NCBI RefSeq assembly: GCF_017798205.1
Contig: NZ_CP060010.1
Span: forward strand, 2,108,001 to 2,172,000
Length of the DNA: 64,000 bases
Source: Cognatishimia activa
Lineage (GTDB): Bacteria; Pseudomonadota; Alphaproteobacteria; Rhodobacterales; Rhodobacteraceae
Direction of reading: 5' to 3'
The stretch's first letter is position 1; each line of letters begins with the position of its first letter. Position numbers and translations under genes: made by a program. The notes below the pieces were generated by a model. That model saw nothing but the letters and a program-made list of their open reading frames with translations, had not been told where the DNA came from and did not search any database. Below, piece after piece: positions 9,009 through 19,244 of the stretch.

Positions 9009-10397
9009 ATGTCGCAAAACCCACCAAATCTCCGCCCGGACCTTGCCAACGCGCAGGTCTCCTCTGACACCCGCGCCGGTCAGCCGACCATCGGCATGGT
9101 CAGCCTCGGCTGCCCCAAAGCGCTTGTGGACAGCGAGCGGATCCTCACGCGATTGCGCGCCGAGGGCTATGGCATCTCGCCCGACTATTCCGGCGCGGAT
9201 GCGGTGATTGTGAACACTTGCGGCTTTCTGGATTCCGCCAAAGCCGAGAGCCTGGATGCCATCGGCGAGGCCCTCGCCGAGAACGGCAAAGTCATCGTAA
9301 CCGGCTGCCTTGGAGCAGAGCCCGACTACATCCGCGAGCATCACCCCAAAATCCTCGCCGTCACCGGTCCGCATCAATATGAACAGGTGCTGGATGCAGT
9401 CCATGGCGCAGTCCCGCCGTCCCCAGATCCGTTTATCGACCTGCTGCCCAGCTCCAGTGTGCAGCTGACGCCGCGCCACTATAGCTATCTCAAGATTTCC
9501 GAGGGCTGTAACCACAAGTGCAAGTTCTGCATCATCCCCGACATGCGCGGCAAGTTGGCGTCACGTCCCGCCCATGCGGTGTTGCGCGAGGCGGAGAAGC
9601 TGGTGGAGGCCGGGGTTAAAGAACTCTTAGTGATTTCCCAGGATACCTCGGCCTACGGGCTGGATCGCAAATATTCAACGCACCCGTGGAAAGACCGCGA
9701 GGTGCGCAGTCACATCACCGATCTGGCGCGAGAATTGGGGCAGTTTGGGGCTTGGGTGCGGTTGCATTACGTCTACCCGTACCCACATGTGCGCGATCTG
9801 ATCCCGTTGATGGCAGAGGGGTTGATCCTGCCCTATCTGGATATCCCGTTTCAGCATTCCCACCCGGACACGCTCAAACGCATGGCGCGGCCGGCGCATA
9901 CGGCTAAGACGTTGGATGAGATCGCGAAATGGCGATCCGATTGCCCAGACATCACGCTGCGCTCGACTTTTATCGTGGGTTATCCGGGGGAAACCGAGGC
10001 CGAGTTCCAGCACCTTTTGGATTGGATGGATGAGGCTCAACTGGATCGCGTGGGCTGTTTTCAATACGAGAACGTGGATGGCGCGCGGTCCAATGATCTT
10101 CCGGATCACGTGGCGCCTGAGGTCAAGCAAGATCGCTGGGAGCGCTTTATGGAGAAAGCACAGGCAATCTCTCAGGCCAAGCTGGCGGCGAAAGTCGGCT
10201 CGGTTCAACAGGTCATTGTCGATGATATCGATGAGGACGGGATCGCGACCTGTCGGACCAAAGCGGATGCGCCTGAGATTGACGGGAACCTCTTTATTGA
10301 TGAGGGAACCGATGGGCTGTCGGTCGGAGATCTGGTGACAGTGATTGTCGATGAGGCGGGGGAATATGATTTGTGGGGGACGCTGGGCACTGGATAG
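9009..10397 (+). CDS. rimO: Ribosomal protein S12 methylthiotransferase RimO
   Basis: This is a radical-SAM enzyme that adds a methylthio group to the conserved Asp of ribosomal protein S12. From the ATG at 9009 the product is 462 residues, the family norm; an in-frame ATG at 8985 would add eight. It has the N-terminal UPF0004 domain ([36 protein letters not shown] supplying three Fe-S cysteines). The radical-SAM cluster motif CNHKCKFC follows, with a C-terminal TRAM domain (about residues 385-460). The S12 gene is not in this window. Confidence 0.96.
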   Translation: MSQNPPNLRPDLANAQVSSDTRAGQPTIGMVSLGCPKALVDSERILTRLRAEGYGISPDYSGADAVIVNTCGFLDSAKAESLDAIGEALAENGKVIVTGCLGAEPDYIREHHPKILAVTGPHQYEQVLDAVHGAVPPSPDPFIDLLPSSSVQLTPRHYSYLKISEGCNHKCKFCIIPDMRGKLASRPAHAVLREAEKLVEAGVKELLVISQDTSAYGLDRKYSTHPWKDREVRSHITDLARELGQFGAWVRLHYVYPYPHVRDLIPLMAEGLILPYLDIPFQHSHPDTLKRMARPAHTAKTLDEIAKWRSDCPDITLRSTFIVGYPGETEAEFQHLLDWMDEAQLDRVGCFQYENVDGARSNDLPDHVAPEVKQDRWERFMEKAQAISQAKLAAKVGSVQQVIVDDIDEDGIATCRTKADAPEIDGNLFIDEGTDGLSVGDLVTVIVDEAGEYDLWGTLGTG

Positions 10398-10576
10398 AAC
10401 GGTGCTTTTGCTCAGCGGTTCAATACCATCAGTGCGGGTTCGATAGCCAATTTTTTATGGCTTTGACGGCTGTGTCCGGCGATCCAAGCGCCTTATCGCC
10501 CAAGGCACAGGCCTCCGGACTTGCCCAAGACCTTCTCAGCAGCTACCGATAACGCAGCTAATTCCAGAGGGCTCCC

Positions 10577-12496
10577 ATGTTCCGCATTCTTCGCATCCTT
10601 CTTTCTATTGTTGCTGTCTTGGTCATCGCCATCGGCGCGCTGATTTTCTTCTTGCCCGGCGAGCAAATCGCGCGATTGGCCTCGGATCAGCTCAAAGAGC
10701 AATTCGGGCGTGATCTGACTATCGAAGGCGATGTGCAACTGAGCTTTTTCCCGACCTTGGGGATATCGACCGGACCGGTCACGCTGTCTAACGCCAGTTG
10801 GTCCTCGAATGGTCCGATGTTTCAGGCCCAAGGCGCGAAGATCGGCGTGGATGCGATGGCGCTGATTGGTGGCAATACGCATATCAAAAACATCACCCTG
10901 ACCGCGCCGGATATCTTGCTGGAACAGAATGGAGCGGGGCAGGCCAACTGGGATGATTTCACCGGTCAGTCCGCGGCGGACGCAACTGCCGCGACCGATG
11001 AGGGGGCCGAAGAGGGCGCGGCCTTCACCTTGGATCAGATCCAGATCACCAACGCGCGTATTCGCTATCTGGATCCCAACGGCACCAACGTGGATATCCC
11101 GGATCTGACCGCAGATTTCGGTTGGGGCGAAGGAGCGGCGACTTTGGCGGCGACTGTGGTCATGGGCGGGGCTCCAATTGACGCAAGCATTGAAATCGGA
11201 GACCTGAACGACCTGATCGCAGGCGATGTAACTCAGGTGAAACTGGCCGCAGATGTGGGTCAAAACAAACTCAGTTTCGATGGTTTGGCCTCTACAACGC
11301 CTGAAGCCGATGGTCAGTTCAGTGCAGAACTGCCGAACCCGTCCGAGCTGTTTGCAGCCCTTGGCCAAGCCGATGCAGGTCTGCCGCCTACCGATTTCAA
11401 AGGACTGGTGACTCTGACCAAGGACAGCGTTTTCAGCCTGCGCGGAGGGCGTATCACGCTGGACGGCAATGACCTAAGTGCCGAAGCGGACGTAAACTTT
11501 TCTGGCAAGCCGAATGTTGTCGCGAGCATCTCGGCAGGCGCGCTTGACCTCAAACCTTACTTGGGTGGCGAGACGGCGGGCGCGAGCTCTTCCGAGGCAA
11601 GCGCGGGCTGGCCCACCGATCCAATCGACGCAAGCGCCTTAGGATTGTTTGACGGCAAGATCACTCTTTCTGCCTCCTCTATCGATCTTGGCAGCCTGAA
11701 CTTTGGCTCCTCGCGCGTTGCCATCGATGTCGACAATTCCCGCGCGGTAGCGACGCTCCATCAGCTAACCGGCTATGAGGGCACTGTCACGGGCCAGTTC
11801 GTGGCCAACAATCGTAGCGGATTTTCCGTGGGCGGCGACATGACCATGAGCGACCTCGCGCTGCAGGGGCTCTTGTCTGACCTGATCGGAAGTGACCGTT
11901 TCACAGGTGCCGCGAATGCGCGGATGGCCTTTGTGGGGTCAGGCAGTTCTGTTGATGCGATCATGAACTCTTTGCGTGGTGATGGATCTTTGTCAGTCGG
12001 GAACGGGACCATTTCGGGACTAGATCTGGACCAATTGTTCCGGGGGCGTCCGAATTCCGGCACTACGATCTTTGACTCAATGAGCGCAAGCTGGACTATT
12101 GATGCGGGTGTTTTGACCAACAATGATCTGTTGATGGATCTGCCGAATGTGCAAGCCAAGGGCGCAGGCACCATCGGCCTTGGCGCGCAGAACCTGGATT
12201 ATACATTTACGCCGCAACTGAAGAATGAGTCAGATACAGGCTTCTCCTTCCCTGTTCGCGTGACGGGCCCTTGGGCGTCCCCAAGCATTCGCCCAGACCT
12301 TGAAGCCGTGGCAAAACAGAACTTTCAGGAAGAGATCGACAAGCTCGAAGACAAGGCTGTGGAGGCCGTTGCTGATCGTCTGGGCACGACTGCGGATCAA
12401 GTTGAGAATCTGGGGCAAAACCTTGAGCAAGAGCTTCAGAACAAGCTTGAAGAAGAGGTTGGCAATCGACTCAAGAACCTCTTAGGCGGCAACTGA
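10577..12496 (+). CDS. AsmA family envelope protein
   Basis: The 639-residue protein has an N-terminal membrane anchor (ILLSIVAVLVIAIGALIFFL). The classical AsmA start follows, LASDQLKEQFGRDLTIEGDVQLSFFPTLGIS. Long beta-rich repeats come next, and a C-terminal AsmA_2-type part (FTGAANARMAFVGSGSSVDAIMNSLRGDGS). It ends in a charged, coiled-coil-like tail (EEIDKLEDKAVEAV to NRLKNLLGGN). AsmA proteins sit in the inner membrane facing the periplasm and are linked to phospholipid transport and outer-membrane assembly. A strong terminator follows at once, so the gene is probably monocistronic. Confidence 0.92.
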   Translation: MFRILRILLSIVAVLVIAIGALIFFLPGEQIARLASDQLKEQFGRDLTIEGDVQLSFFPTLGISTGPVTLSNASWSSNGPMFQAQGAKIGVDAMALIGGNTHIKNITLTAPDILLEQNGAGQANWDDFTGQSAADATAATDEGAEEGAAFTLDQIQITNARIRYLDPNGTNVDIPDLTADFGWGEGAATLAATVVMGGAPIDASIEIGDLNDLIAGDVTQVKLAADVGQNKLSFDGLASTTPEADGQFSAELPNPSELFAALGQADAGLPPTDFKGLVTLTKDSVFSLRGGRITLDGNDLSAEADVNFSGKPNVVASISAGALDLKPYLGGETAGASSSEASAGWPTDPIDASALGLFDGKITLSASSIDLGSLNFGSSRVAIDVDNSRAVATLHQLTGYEGTVTGQFVANNRSGFSVGGDMTMSDLALQGLLSDLIGSDRFTGAANARMAFVGSGSSVDAIMNSLRGDGSLSVGNGTISGLDLDQLFRGRPNSGTTIFDSMSASWTIDAGVLTNNDLLMDLPNVQAKGAGTIGLGAQNLDYTFTPQLKNESDTGFSFPVRVTGPWASPSIRPDLEAVAKQNFQEEIDKLEDKAVEAVADRLGTTADQVENLGQNLEQELQNKLEEEVGNRLKNLLGGN

Positions 12497-12514
12497 TCCA
12501 GCCTAAATCCAAAC

Positions 12515-12546
12515 AAAAAGCCCCGGCGAAGAACCGGGGCTTTTTT
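12515..12546. terminator. Bidirectional rho-independent terminator between AsmA and gcrA
   Basis: A GCCCCGG / CCGGGGC stem with a seven-base loop is flanked by five A on the left and six T on the right. It can stop transcription from both converging genes, AsmA on the plus strand and gcrA on the minus strand. Confidence 0.92.
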
Positions 12547-12563
12547 GAATTCTGAAACCGAAC

Positions 12564-13148
12564 TTAGCGGCGACGGTCGCGGCGCGAAGACATCGGCTGG
12601 AAAGCCACGCCTACATGGGCCTCGCAATAAGGTTTGCCTGCTTGTACCGGCAGACCGCAGAACCAGAAGTGATCCGTGGCCGGGTCGCCAACAGGCCATT
12701 TGCAGGTGCGCTCAGTCAGTTCCATCAAAGTCAGCTTTTTGGCTTTCTTCTCGACCTCATTCACCTTGGCCAGCGCTTCTGGGCTGATCTCATTGGCCGA
12801 CGGTTGAGGTGGCAGAGGCTGGCCTGCTGGAATGATCGCCTTGCGATTTGCCGGAGTTGCAGCCGGACGCTGAGGCACCGCAGGTTCGGTCTTCATCTCT
12901 GGCATCGGGTCGGCTTTGGGTTTGGCTGCGGCCTTCGGTTTTGGAGCTGCCTTAGGCTTGGCTTCGGCCTTTGTTGCGCTGTCAGATTTGGTCGAAGTGG
13001 TCGCGCGGTTGGACAAACCCAAACGGTGGACTTTGCCAATCACAGCGTTACGGGTCACGCCGCCAAGTTCCTTGGCGATCTGGCTGGCCGACTGGCCTTC
13101 GCCCCACATTTTTTTCAGAAGCTCGACGCGCTCATCAGTCCAGGACAT
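12564..13148 (-). CDS. gcrA: GcrA cell-cycle regulator
   Basis: GcrA is an alphaproteobacterial transcription factor that binds sigma70-RNA polymerase and acts at promoters with CcrM-methylated GANTC sites. The start MSWTDERVELLKKMWGEG at 13148 is the invariant family N-terminus; 21 upstream in-frame residues are not family-like. The helix-turn-helix is QSASQIAKELGGVTRNAVIGK. A long Lys/Ala/Pro linker follows (about residues 45-95). The C-terminal sigma-interacting region has CKWPVGDPATDHFWFCGLP with metal-ligand-like cysteines, then CEAHVGVAF. At 194 residues it is a little longer than the Caulobacter protein because of the linker. Confidence 0.96.
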   Translation of the reverse strand: MSWTDERVELLKKMWGEGQSASQIAKELGGVTRNAVIGKVHRLGLSNRATTSTKSDSATKAEAKPKAAPKPKAAAKPKADPMPEMKTEPAVPQRPAATPANRKAIIPAGQPLPPQPSANEISPEALAKVNEVEKKAKKLTLMELTERTCKWPVGDPATDHFWFCGLPVQAGKPYCEAHVGVAFQPMSSRRDRRR

Positions 13149-13276
13149 CTTTGGTTCCTTGCCTTTATCGGTGGCATGCGGGCAGGCTGCGCCGCTTTTT
13201 CGGTCAGTCACCTATTTTAGTCACGCCACGCGCAGTTACAAGGCGCAGAATCAGGAATCAGCCCAGGATTTCAGAA

Positions 13277-14161
13277 TCATTTGACCTGTTGCGCATTCAC
13301 CGTCTCGCGCCAGACGAGGATTGCCGCGCCCGCGATGATCAAAAGCGCGCCCGATATGCTGATGATATCGGGAATGACGCCAAAGATGAGGCCATCATAG
13401 AGCGTGGCAAAGGCCAGTGTCGTGTAAAAGAACGGGGCGACAAAGCCGGTGTCCGCGCGCGCAATCGCGTTAATAAAGCAGCTCTGCGCCGCCGCCATCA
13501 GGAATCCGACGCCGGCCAGCGCGGCCCATTGCAGGGGCGTTGGGGAAATCCAGACGAAATAGGCTACGGCTGACGCAATCGTGCAACCAATGATATTGTT
13601 GACCAAAAGGATCTGTAGCGGCCCTTCGCGTCCGCTGAGCAGTTTGATGAAAATCAACTCTGCCCCCAAGAGAGCCGCCGACCCCAAAGCCAGAAGCGCT
13701 CCGAATTCGATCACGCCAGCACTCGGGCGGGTCAAAAGCATGGCACCGGCAAAGGCAATGATAGCGGACATCACGCGCCATTTGCCAATCCGCTCACCTA
13801 GCAATGGGATTGCGAGCAACATGCCAATCACGGGATTTAGGAAACTGATCGCGGTGGCGTCGGATAGGGGAATGAAGGCCGCCGCCGCAAACATCAGTGT
13901 GACGCCGCCCCAGCCAAAGGTGGATCTGCCAAGATGAAGCCCCAGATGCGTGCGTTTAAACCGCGGCCGCATAATCAAAACCGCCGTGGAAATCGCGATC
14001 AGGGCAAAGATAAAGCGCCCCTGGCTGATCTGAAACGCATGGAGCGGCGGGCCCAGCGCTTCGGTGCCGAGGGCTTTGGCCAAGAGGGTCGTACCCGCCA
14101 CAAAACTAGAGGCAAGCACAGTCAGGGCTGCAGCAAGAGTGGGATTGGGCAACACAGTCAT
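13277..14161 (-). CDS. DMT-superfamily (EamA) transporter
   Basis: The 294-residue inner-membrane protein has ten predicted helices arranged as two EamA repeats, a typical drug/metabolite exporter layout. Hydrophobic segments include ALTVLASSFVAGTTLLA, SDATAISFLNPVIGMLLAIP and ALLALGSAALLGAELIFI. I take the ATG at 14161 (MTVLPNPTLAAAL). The ATG at 14212 would add an arginine-rich lead that is unlikely. The substrate cannot be inferred. It is divergent from argD. Confidence 0.9.
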   Translation of the reverse strand: MTVLPNPTLAAALTVLASSFVAGTTLLAKALGTEALGPPLHAFQISQGRFIFALIAISTAVLIMRPRFKRTHLGLHLGRSTFGWGGVTLMFAAAAFIPLSDATAISFLNPVIGMLLAIPLLGERIGKWRVMSAIIAFAGAMLLTRPSAGVIEFGALLALGSAALLGAELIFIKLLSGREGPLQILLVNNIIGCTIASAVAYFVWISPTPLQWAALAGVGFLMAAAQSCFINAIARADTGFVAPFFYTTLAFATLYDGLIFGVIPDIISISGALLIIAGAAILVWRETVNAQQVK

Positions 14162-14479
14162 GATCCGAGTGGTGCGCCTTTCGTGTGGGCTCTGCAAGGG
14201 GAAAGCACGCATTGCCCGCGCGCCGCGATTTCAAAGAGGGTTCTCAAAGGCCCGATGTGCGTGTATCAGCGCCTCATGGCGATTCTTGCGACATATATCC
14301 GCGTCCGACGACTGCGATAAATTTCCCTCCTGCACATGACGTGCAGGCGCGCCTCTCGTGTTGGCGAAATGCCGACCAAACCTCACTAAACATCCGCAAA
14401 ACACCGCAAGCCTGCGCACAGCCGTTGACAGTTCCTGTCCTGTGTTGCACGCACAAATTTCTAGAAAAAGGACCACGCT
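14162..14479. other. Divergent intergenic region between the EamA gene and argD
   Basis: This 318 bp stretch has no convincing gene. It contains an inverted repeat, CCTGCAC (14329-14335) and GTGCAGG (14341-14347), with a five-base loop. A TTGACA hexamer lies at 14425-14430, 50 bp before the argD start, but without a good -10 at 16-18 bp. The argD ribosome-binding site is AAGGA, about eight bases before its ATG. The inverted repeat could be an operator for either gene; no regulator is identifiable. Confidence 0.4.
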
Positions 14480-15658
14480 ATGATCCCCGCTGTTCTACCG
14501 ACCTATAATCGGGCCCCGCTGAACTTCGTCAAAGGCGAAGGCAGCTGGATGATCGAGGCGGATGGCCGACGTTTTCTGGATCTGGGCGCAGGGATTGCGG
14601 TGAATGTCTTGGGGCATGCCAACCCGAAACTGGTCGCCGCGTTGACCCAACAGGCGGAAAGTCTTTGGCATGTGTCCAACCTCTATCAGATCCCTCAGCA
14701 AGAAGCTCTGGCGGCCAAGCTGGTCGACGCGAGTTTCGCGGATACGGTCTTTTTTACCAATTCCGGCACAGAGTCCTGTGAGCTCGCCGTCAAAATGGCG
14801 CGGAAATATTGGTATGAGAAGGGCGAGACCGAGAAGACCCAGATCATCGCGTTCGAAGGCGCGTTTCATGGCCGGTCTTCCGCCGGTATCGCGGCAGCCG
14901 GTAGCGAGAAGATGACCAAGGGCTTTGGTCCATTGCTGCCCGGATTCACCCAGCTGCCTTGGGGCGATGTAGACGCCCTCGCGGCTGCAATTGATGAATC
15001 CACAGCCGCCGTCATCCTTGAGCCTGTGCAAGGCGAGGGCGGCATTCGTCCAATGGAAGACGCTGATCTGCGCGCGATCCGCACGCTTTGCGACGACGCT
15101 GGCATCTTGTTGATCCTCGACGAAGTCCAGTGTGGCGTGGGCCGGACGGGCAAGCTCTTTGCCCATGAATGGGCGGGCATTGCGCCCGATATCATGATGG
15201 TCGCTAAAGGCATTGGCGGGGGCTTCCCTCTGGGTGCCGTTTTGGCGACAGAAAACGCGGCCTCTGGCATGACAGCGGGCACCCATGGCTCGACCTATGG
15301 CGGCAACCCGCTGGCGTGTGCTGTGGGCAATGCGGTGATGGACGAAGTCGCAACGCCTGAGTTTCTCGAAGACGTGAACCGTCGCGCGGGGTTGCTGCGT
15401 CAAAAGCTCGAAGGTCTGGTTGCGGCCAATCCCGAGGTTTTCGAAGGCGTTCGAGGCGCGGGTCTGATGCTCGGCTTGAAATGCAAAGCGAACTGCATGG
15501 ATGTGGTGAACGCGGGCTATGAGAGCCTTGTGGTCACCGTGCCAGCCGCCGACAATGTCGTGCGTTTATTGCCGCCTCTGAACATCTCTGACGACGAAAT
15601 TAACGAAGCTGTGGCCCGCATCGACGCGGCCGCACAGTCTTTGACAGCCAAAGCTTGA
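14480..15658 (+). CDS. argD: Acetylornithine/succinyldiaminopimelate-type aminotransferase
   Basis: This PLP-dependent class III aminotransferase converts N-acetylglutamate semialdehyde to acetylornithine in arginine synthesis. The 392-residue length is typical. Motifs are [50 protein letters not shown] and the PLP lysine in [13 protein letters not shown], followed by [14 protein letters not shown]. The next gene, ten bases downstream, is ornithine carbamoyltransferase, which supports the arginine role over a general omega-aminotransferase. Confidence 0.93.
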   Translation: MIPAVLPTYNRAPLNFVKGEGSWMIEADGRRFLDLGAGIAVNVLGHANPKLVAALTQQAESLWHVSNLYQIPQQEALAAKLVDASFADTVFFTNSGTESCELAVKMARKYWYEKGETEKTQIIAFEGAFHGRSSAGIAAAGSEKMTKGFGPLLPGFTQLPWGDVDALAAAIDESTAAVILEPVQGEGGIRPMEDADLRAIRTLCDDAGILLILDEVQCGVGRTGKLFAHEWAGIAPDIMMVAKGIGGGFPLGAVLATENAASGMTAGTHGSTYGGNPLACAVGNAVMDEVATPEFLEDVNRRAGLLRQKLEGLVAANPEVFEGVRGAGLMLGLKCKANCMDVVNAGYESLVVTVPAADNVVRLLPPLNISDDEINEAVARIDAAAQSLTAKA

Positions 15659-15668
15659 GGGCCGAGAT

Positions 15669-16595
15669 ATGACCCATTTTCTAGATATCCACAAAACCGA
15701 TCCTGCGGATCTGCGGTCGATGATCGACACAGCGCGCACGATGAAAGAGGCGCGCGCGGGCCTACCTAAGGGCACACCGGATGCGGATCAGCCTCTGGCC
15801 AACCACATGGTTGCGCTGATCTTTGAAAAGCCGTCGACCCGGACACGCGTGTCCTTTGACGTGGGCGTGCGCCAGATGGGCGGGCAGACCATGGTGCTGT
15901 CAGGAAAAGAGATGCAGCTTGGCCATGGCGAGACGATTGCCGACACCGCGCGGGTTCTAAGCCGCTATGTCGATCTAATAATGATCCGGACGTTTGAAGA
16001 GCAGACCCTGCTTGAACTCGCAGAATACGCGGATGTGCCGGTGATCAACGGTCTGACAGATCGCACCCATCCCTGCCAGATCATGGCCGATATCCTAACC
16101 TATGAGGAGCATCGCGGCTCGATCAAAGGCAAAAAGGTTGTGTGGTCGGGTGACGGCAACAACGTCTTTGCAAGCTTTGCCCATGCGGCCGGTCAGTTCG
16201 GGTTTGATCTGACATTTACGGGGCCGGAACAGCTTGATCCAGAAGAAGAGTTTCTGGAACTGGCGCGCTCGAAAGGCAGCAACGTGGTGATCGAACGCGA
16301 TCCGCAGAAGGCCGTTGAAGGCGCGGATCTGGTGGTCACGGACACTTGGGTGTCCATGCACGACGCGCAATCCGCGCGGGAACGTCGCCACAATCTGCTG
16401 CGGCCGTATCAGGTGGATGATGCTCTGATGAGCCATGCGAAGTCGGATTCACTGTTCATGCACTGCTTGCCAGCGCACCGTGACGAAGAGGCGACGTCTT
16501 CGGTCATGGACGGTCCGCATTCCGTGATCTTTGATGAGGCTGAAAACCGTCTGCATGCGCAGAAGGCGATTATGCGCTGGTGTTTGGGGAAATAG
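15669..16595 (+). CDS. argF: Ornithine carbamoyltransferase
   Basis: This enzyme makes citrulline from ornithine and carbamoyl phosphate. The 308-residue protein has the carbamoyl-phosphate motif [14 protein letters not shown], the [11 protein letters not shown] segment, the ornithine-binding DTWVSMHD region and the catalytic HCLPAHR. It follows argD by ten bases with GAGGG upstream and is surely in the same operon. After its stop lie two overlapping hairpins and a repeat-like sequence shared with hrpB. Confidence 0.96.
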   Translation: MTHFLDIHKTDPADLRSMIDTARTMKEARAGLPKGTPDADQPLANHMVALIFEKPSTRTRVSFDVGVRQMGGQTMVLSGKEMQLGHGETIADTARVLSRYVDLIMIRTFEEQTLLELAEYADVPVINGLTDRTHPCQIMADILTYEEHRGSIKGKKVVWSGDGNNVFASFAHAAGQFGFDLTFTGPEQLDPEEEFLELARSKGSNVVIERDPQKAVEGADLVVTDTWVSMHDAQSARERRHNLLRPYQVDDALMSHAKSDSLFMHCLPAHRDEEATSSVMDGPHSVIFDEAENRLHAQKAIMRWCLGK

Positions 16596-16604
16596 GGTAG
16601 AGCG

Positions 16605-16662
16605 AAGGGGCTTTGCCCCCTTGGCCGATGGCCAATTCCCCCAGGATATTTTGAGCAAGAGA
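16605..16662. repeat. Short palindromic 3'-flanking repeat element, copy 1
   Basis: Two overlapping hairpins (AAGGGG/CCCCTT at 16605-16622 and TTGGCC/GGCCAA at 16621-16635) are followed by CCCCCAGGATATTTTGAGCA and AGAGAAAA. The last part resembles a second copy after hisA at 52760-52790 (GAGTATTTTTGGCAAGATGAA). Both copies sit directly after a stop codon of a minus-strand gene (hrpB, hisA). From memory, similar strings occur often in Rhodobacterales intergenic regions. It may serve as an argF terminator on the plus strand. Confidence 0.5.
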
Positions 16663-16669
16663 AAAGGGT

Positions 16670-19105
16670 CTACTTGCGCGGTTTGGCGCGCAGGGTGGGG
16701 TCGGCTTGTGTTGGGTCTTCGGGCCAGGGATGTTTGGGATAGCGGCCCCGCATGTCTTTGCGCACGTCGGCGTAAGAGCTCGCCCAGAAGCCGGGGATAT
16801 CGAGTGTGGTTTGTACCGGCCTGCGGGCTGGCGAGAGCAGCGTGACACGTAGAGGCGTATTACCCACCATCGGGTGGGTGGTCTGGCCGAAGAGTTCTTG
16901 CAGCCTGAGGCTTATTTCGGGATGTTCACCGGCGTAGTCGATTGGGATTTTGTTTCCCAAAGGTGTTGTGAAATGCGCCGGTGCGAGGCGGTCTAGCGTC
17001 TGGGTTTGAGCGTAGTCCAGGCGCGCGCGCAGGGCATTTAGGCAGTCGAAACTGCGCCATTGGGCGGCGGTTTTGATCCCGTTGATATAGGGGAGCAACC
17101 AATCTTCGAGTGTGTCCAAAAGCGCGTCCTGCGACATATCAGGGAGGTCTTTGCCGGCGTCTCGGGCCAAAGTGACACGCGCTATGAACCTGTTGGCCGC
17201 GTCACTCAGCACCAGTCCGATCTCTCGTATTCCATCGAGCATCGCGGTGGCTATGGCTTCGTCAGGGGCGTCTTTCCAGATTTGGTCTGACAGCGCGATC
17301 GCCCCGAGCCGTTCTTGGCGACGCGCAACAACGCGGCCGTCGCGTTTGGACCAACTGCACGTCTCTTCCCATACAATCCGGTCGCCAAAGAGGCCCCTGA
17401 TATCTGACTCGCTGATGGTCACCGCCTGCCGGATCTTGGCCTCACGTGGATTGCCGTCCAGATCCGTTGCCACGATCAATCGCGCCGAGGCCATTGGGTC
17501 GTCTTCGGCCATGATAGCCCCCTTGCCGCCGGACAACACAAAGCGCGGCGCATCGCCTTTGCGGTGCAAGCCGATGCGGTCGGGATAGGCGAGGGCGGCC
17601 ATTTCTCCGAGGCTCATTGGGGATGATGTGCCAATCCCTTTGGCGAGGCGCTTGGCCTCGTCTTTGATCGTGTGAAGGGCGCCGCGGTTGACTTGATAGG
17701 GACGGCGGCTTTCGAAACCTTTCAGGTCTGCGAGTGCTTCGACCCGTAGGCCAAGGTCGCAGGGCGCGCCGCGAGATAGCGGATCTCGGGCTGCCAAGAG
17801 AGCCGCCAGCGGGGCGGCCTGTTGCCCTGCGGTCAAAAGCATATGCGCAAGGCGCGGGTGCAGTGGCAGCTTGGCAATCGCGCGGCCATGATCTGTGATC
17901 TGTCCGCGTGCATCCAATGCGCCGAGCATTGCCAAAAGCGCACGCGCCTCTGATAGCGTGGCCGCATTCGGGGGCGTGAGGAAAGCAAGATCAGCAGCCT
18001 CCGCCCCCCATTGCGCCAGCTCCAGCGCCAGCCCAGTCAGGTCCGCACTTTCGATTTCGGCCGGAGGGTAGGCCTGCAAAGCGCCTTCCTCGCCTTTGGT
18101 CCAAAGCCGATAGCAGACACCTTCGGCAACACGCCCGGCGCGCCCTTGGCGTTGCGTGGCTTCTGCGCGGGTGACTTTTTCGGTGACCAGCCGCGACATG
18201 CCGGAACCCGGATCAAATCGCGCCCGCCGCGCGCGGCCTGCGTCCACGACAACGCGGACATCCTGAATGGTCAGAGAGGTCTCGGCGATTGAAGTGGCTA
18301 GTACGACCTTTCGCCCGGAAGACGCGGGTTGGATGGCGGCCCGTTGGGCTTTGAAATCCATCGCACCAAAGAGCATGTGGATCTGGCAATCAGGTGGCAA
18401 AGACAGCTGGTTGGCGACACGGCGGATCTCGCCTTCTCCGGGCAGAAAGACCAGCACGCCGCCGTGGGTTTCCTCAACGGCCCTCTCGATGAGCGCGGCG
18501 CAAGCCTGTTCCAAGCGCATGTCTTTGCGCACAGGCGCGTCGAGCCAGCGCGTTTCAACCGGAAAGCTGCGCCCGTCAGACGAGATCATCGGCGCGTCGC
18601 CCATGAGTTTCGCGACAGGTGCTGCGTCCAAAGTTGCGGACATGGCCAGCAGGATCAAATCGTCCCTCAGGGCCTCGCGAACCTCAAGACACAGGGCAAG
18701 CCCAAGGTCGGCATTCAAAGACCGCTCGTGAAATTCATCGAAGATAACCGCGCCAACGCCTGTCAACTCGGGGTCGCTTTGCAGCATGCGGGTTAGGATG
18801 CCCTCGGTGACGACCTCGATGCGGGTGGTCTTCGAGGTTTTGGTCTCTCCGCGGACGCGGTATCCGACGGTTTGGCCGACGGCTTCGCCCAAAGTCTGAG
18901 CCATGCGTTCGGCCGCTGCCCGCGCCGCGAGGCGACGGGGTTCCAGCATCAGGATCTTGCCCTCGCTCAGCCCCGCTCGTAGCATTTCCAGCGGCACGAC
19001 TGTTGTTTTCCCGGCCCCCGGCGGCGCCTGCAAAACGGCATGTCCCGTATCGCGCAAAGCGCGCAGCAGATCTGGGATAGCAGAGTGGATCGGCAGCTCG
19101 GTCAT
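16670..19105 (-). CDS. hrpB: ATP-dependent helicase HrpB
   Basis: This is an 811-residue DEAH-box superfamily 2 helicase. It has Walker A (APPGAGKTTVVPLEML), motif II variant DEFHERSLN, motif III SATLD, and motif VI-like EATQRQGRAGRVAEGVCYRLW. A helicase-associated HA2/OB region follows, then the HrpB-specific C-terminal domain (SLRLQELFGQTTHPMVGNTP). Length matches the family. The cellular role of HrpB is poorly defined; RNA or RNP remodelling is assumed from the helicase class. It is divergent from meaB with 139 bp between them. Confidence 0.95.
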   Translation of the reverse strand: MTELPIHSAIPDLLRALRDTGHAVLQAPPGAGKTTVVPLEMLRAGLSEGKILMLEPRRLAARAAAERMAQTLGEAVGQTVGYRVRGETKTSKTTRIEVVTEGILTRMLQSDPELTGVGAVIFDEFHERSLNADLGLALCLEVREALRDDLILLAMSATLDAAPVAKLMGDAPMISSDGRSFPVETRWLDAPVRKDMRLEQACAALIERAVEETHGGVLVFLPGEGEIRRVANQLSLPPDCQIHMLFGAMDFKAQRAAIQPASSGRKVVLATSIAETSLTIQDVRVVVDAGRARRARFDPGSGMSRLVTEKVTRAEATQRQGRAGRVAEGVCYRLWTKGEEGALQAYPPAEIESADLTGLALELAQWGAEAADLAFLTPPNAATLSEARALLAMLGALDARGQITDHGRAIAKLPLHPRLAHMLLTAGQQAAPLAALLAARDPLSRGAPCDLGLRVEALADLKGFESRRPYQVNRGALHTIKDEAKRLAKGIGTSSPMSLGEMAALAYPDRIGLHRKGDAPRFVLSGGKGAIMAEDDPMASARLIVATDLDGNPREAKIRQAVTISESDIRGLFGDRIVWEETCSWSKRDGRVVARRQERLGAIALSDQIWKDAPDEAIATAMLDGIREIGLVLSDAANRFIARVTLARDAGKDLPDMSQDALLDTLEDWLLPYINGIKTAAQWRSFDCLNALRARLDYAQTQTLDRLAPAHFTTPLGNKIPIDYAGEHPEISLRLQELFGQTTHPMVGNTPLRVTLLSPARRPVQTTLDIPGFWASSYADVRKDMRGRYPKHPWPEDPTQADPTLRAKPRK

Positions 19106-19244
19106 GCTGCTTTATCGGGCAAGCCCAAGGGGGCGTAAAGCGCCAATCCGATGCGACAGAGACGCCAGGCTGCGAGGTTGGGCTGGACAGAGCCACCCGG
19201 CGCGGGCATGAAAGCAGCCCAAAGACCATAGGATCGCGACCGCA

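Noticed and set aside
14425-14453. TTGACA as a sigma70 promoter for argD
   Set aside because: No acceptable -10 hexamer at 16-18 bp; kept only as a note in the intergenic entry.
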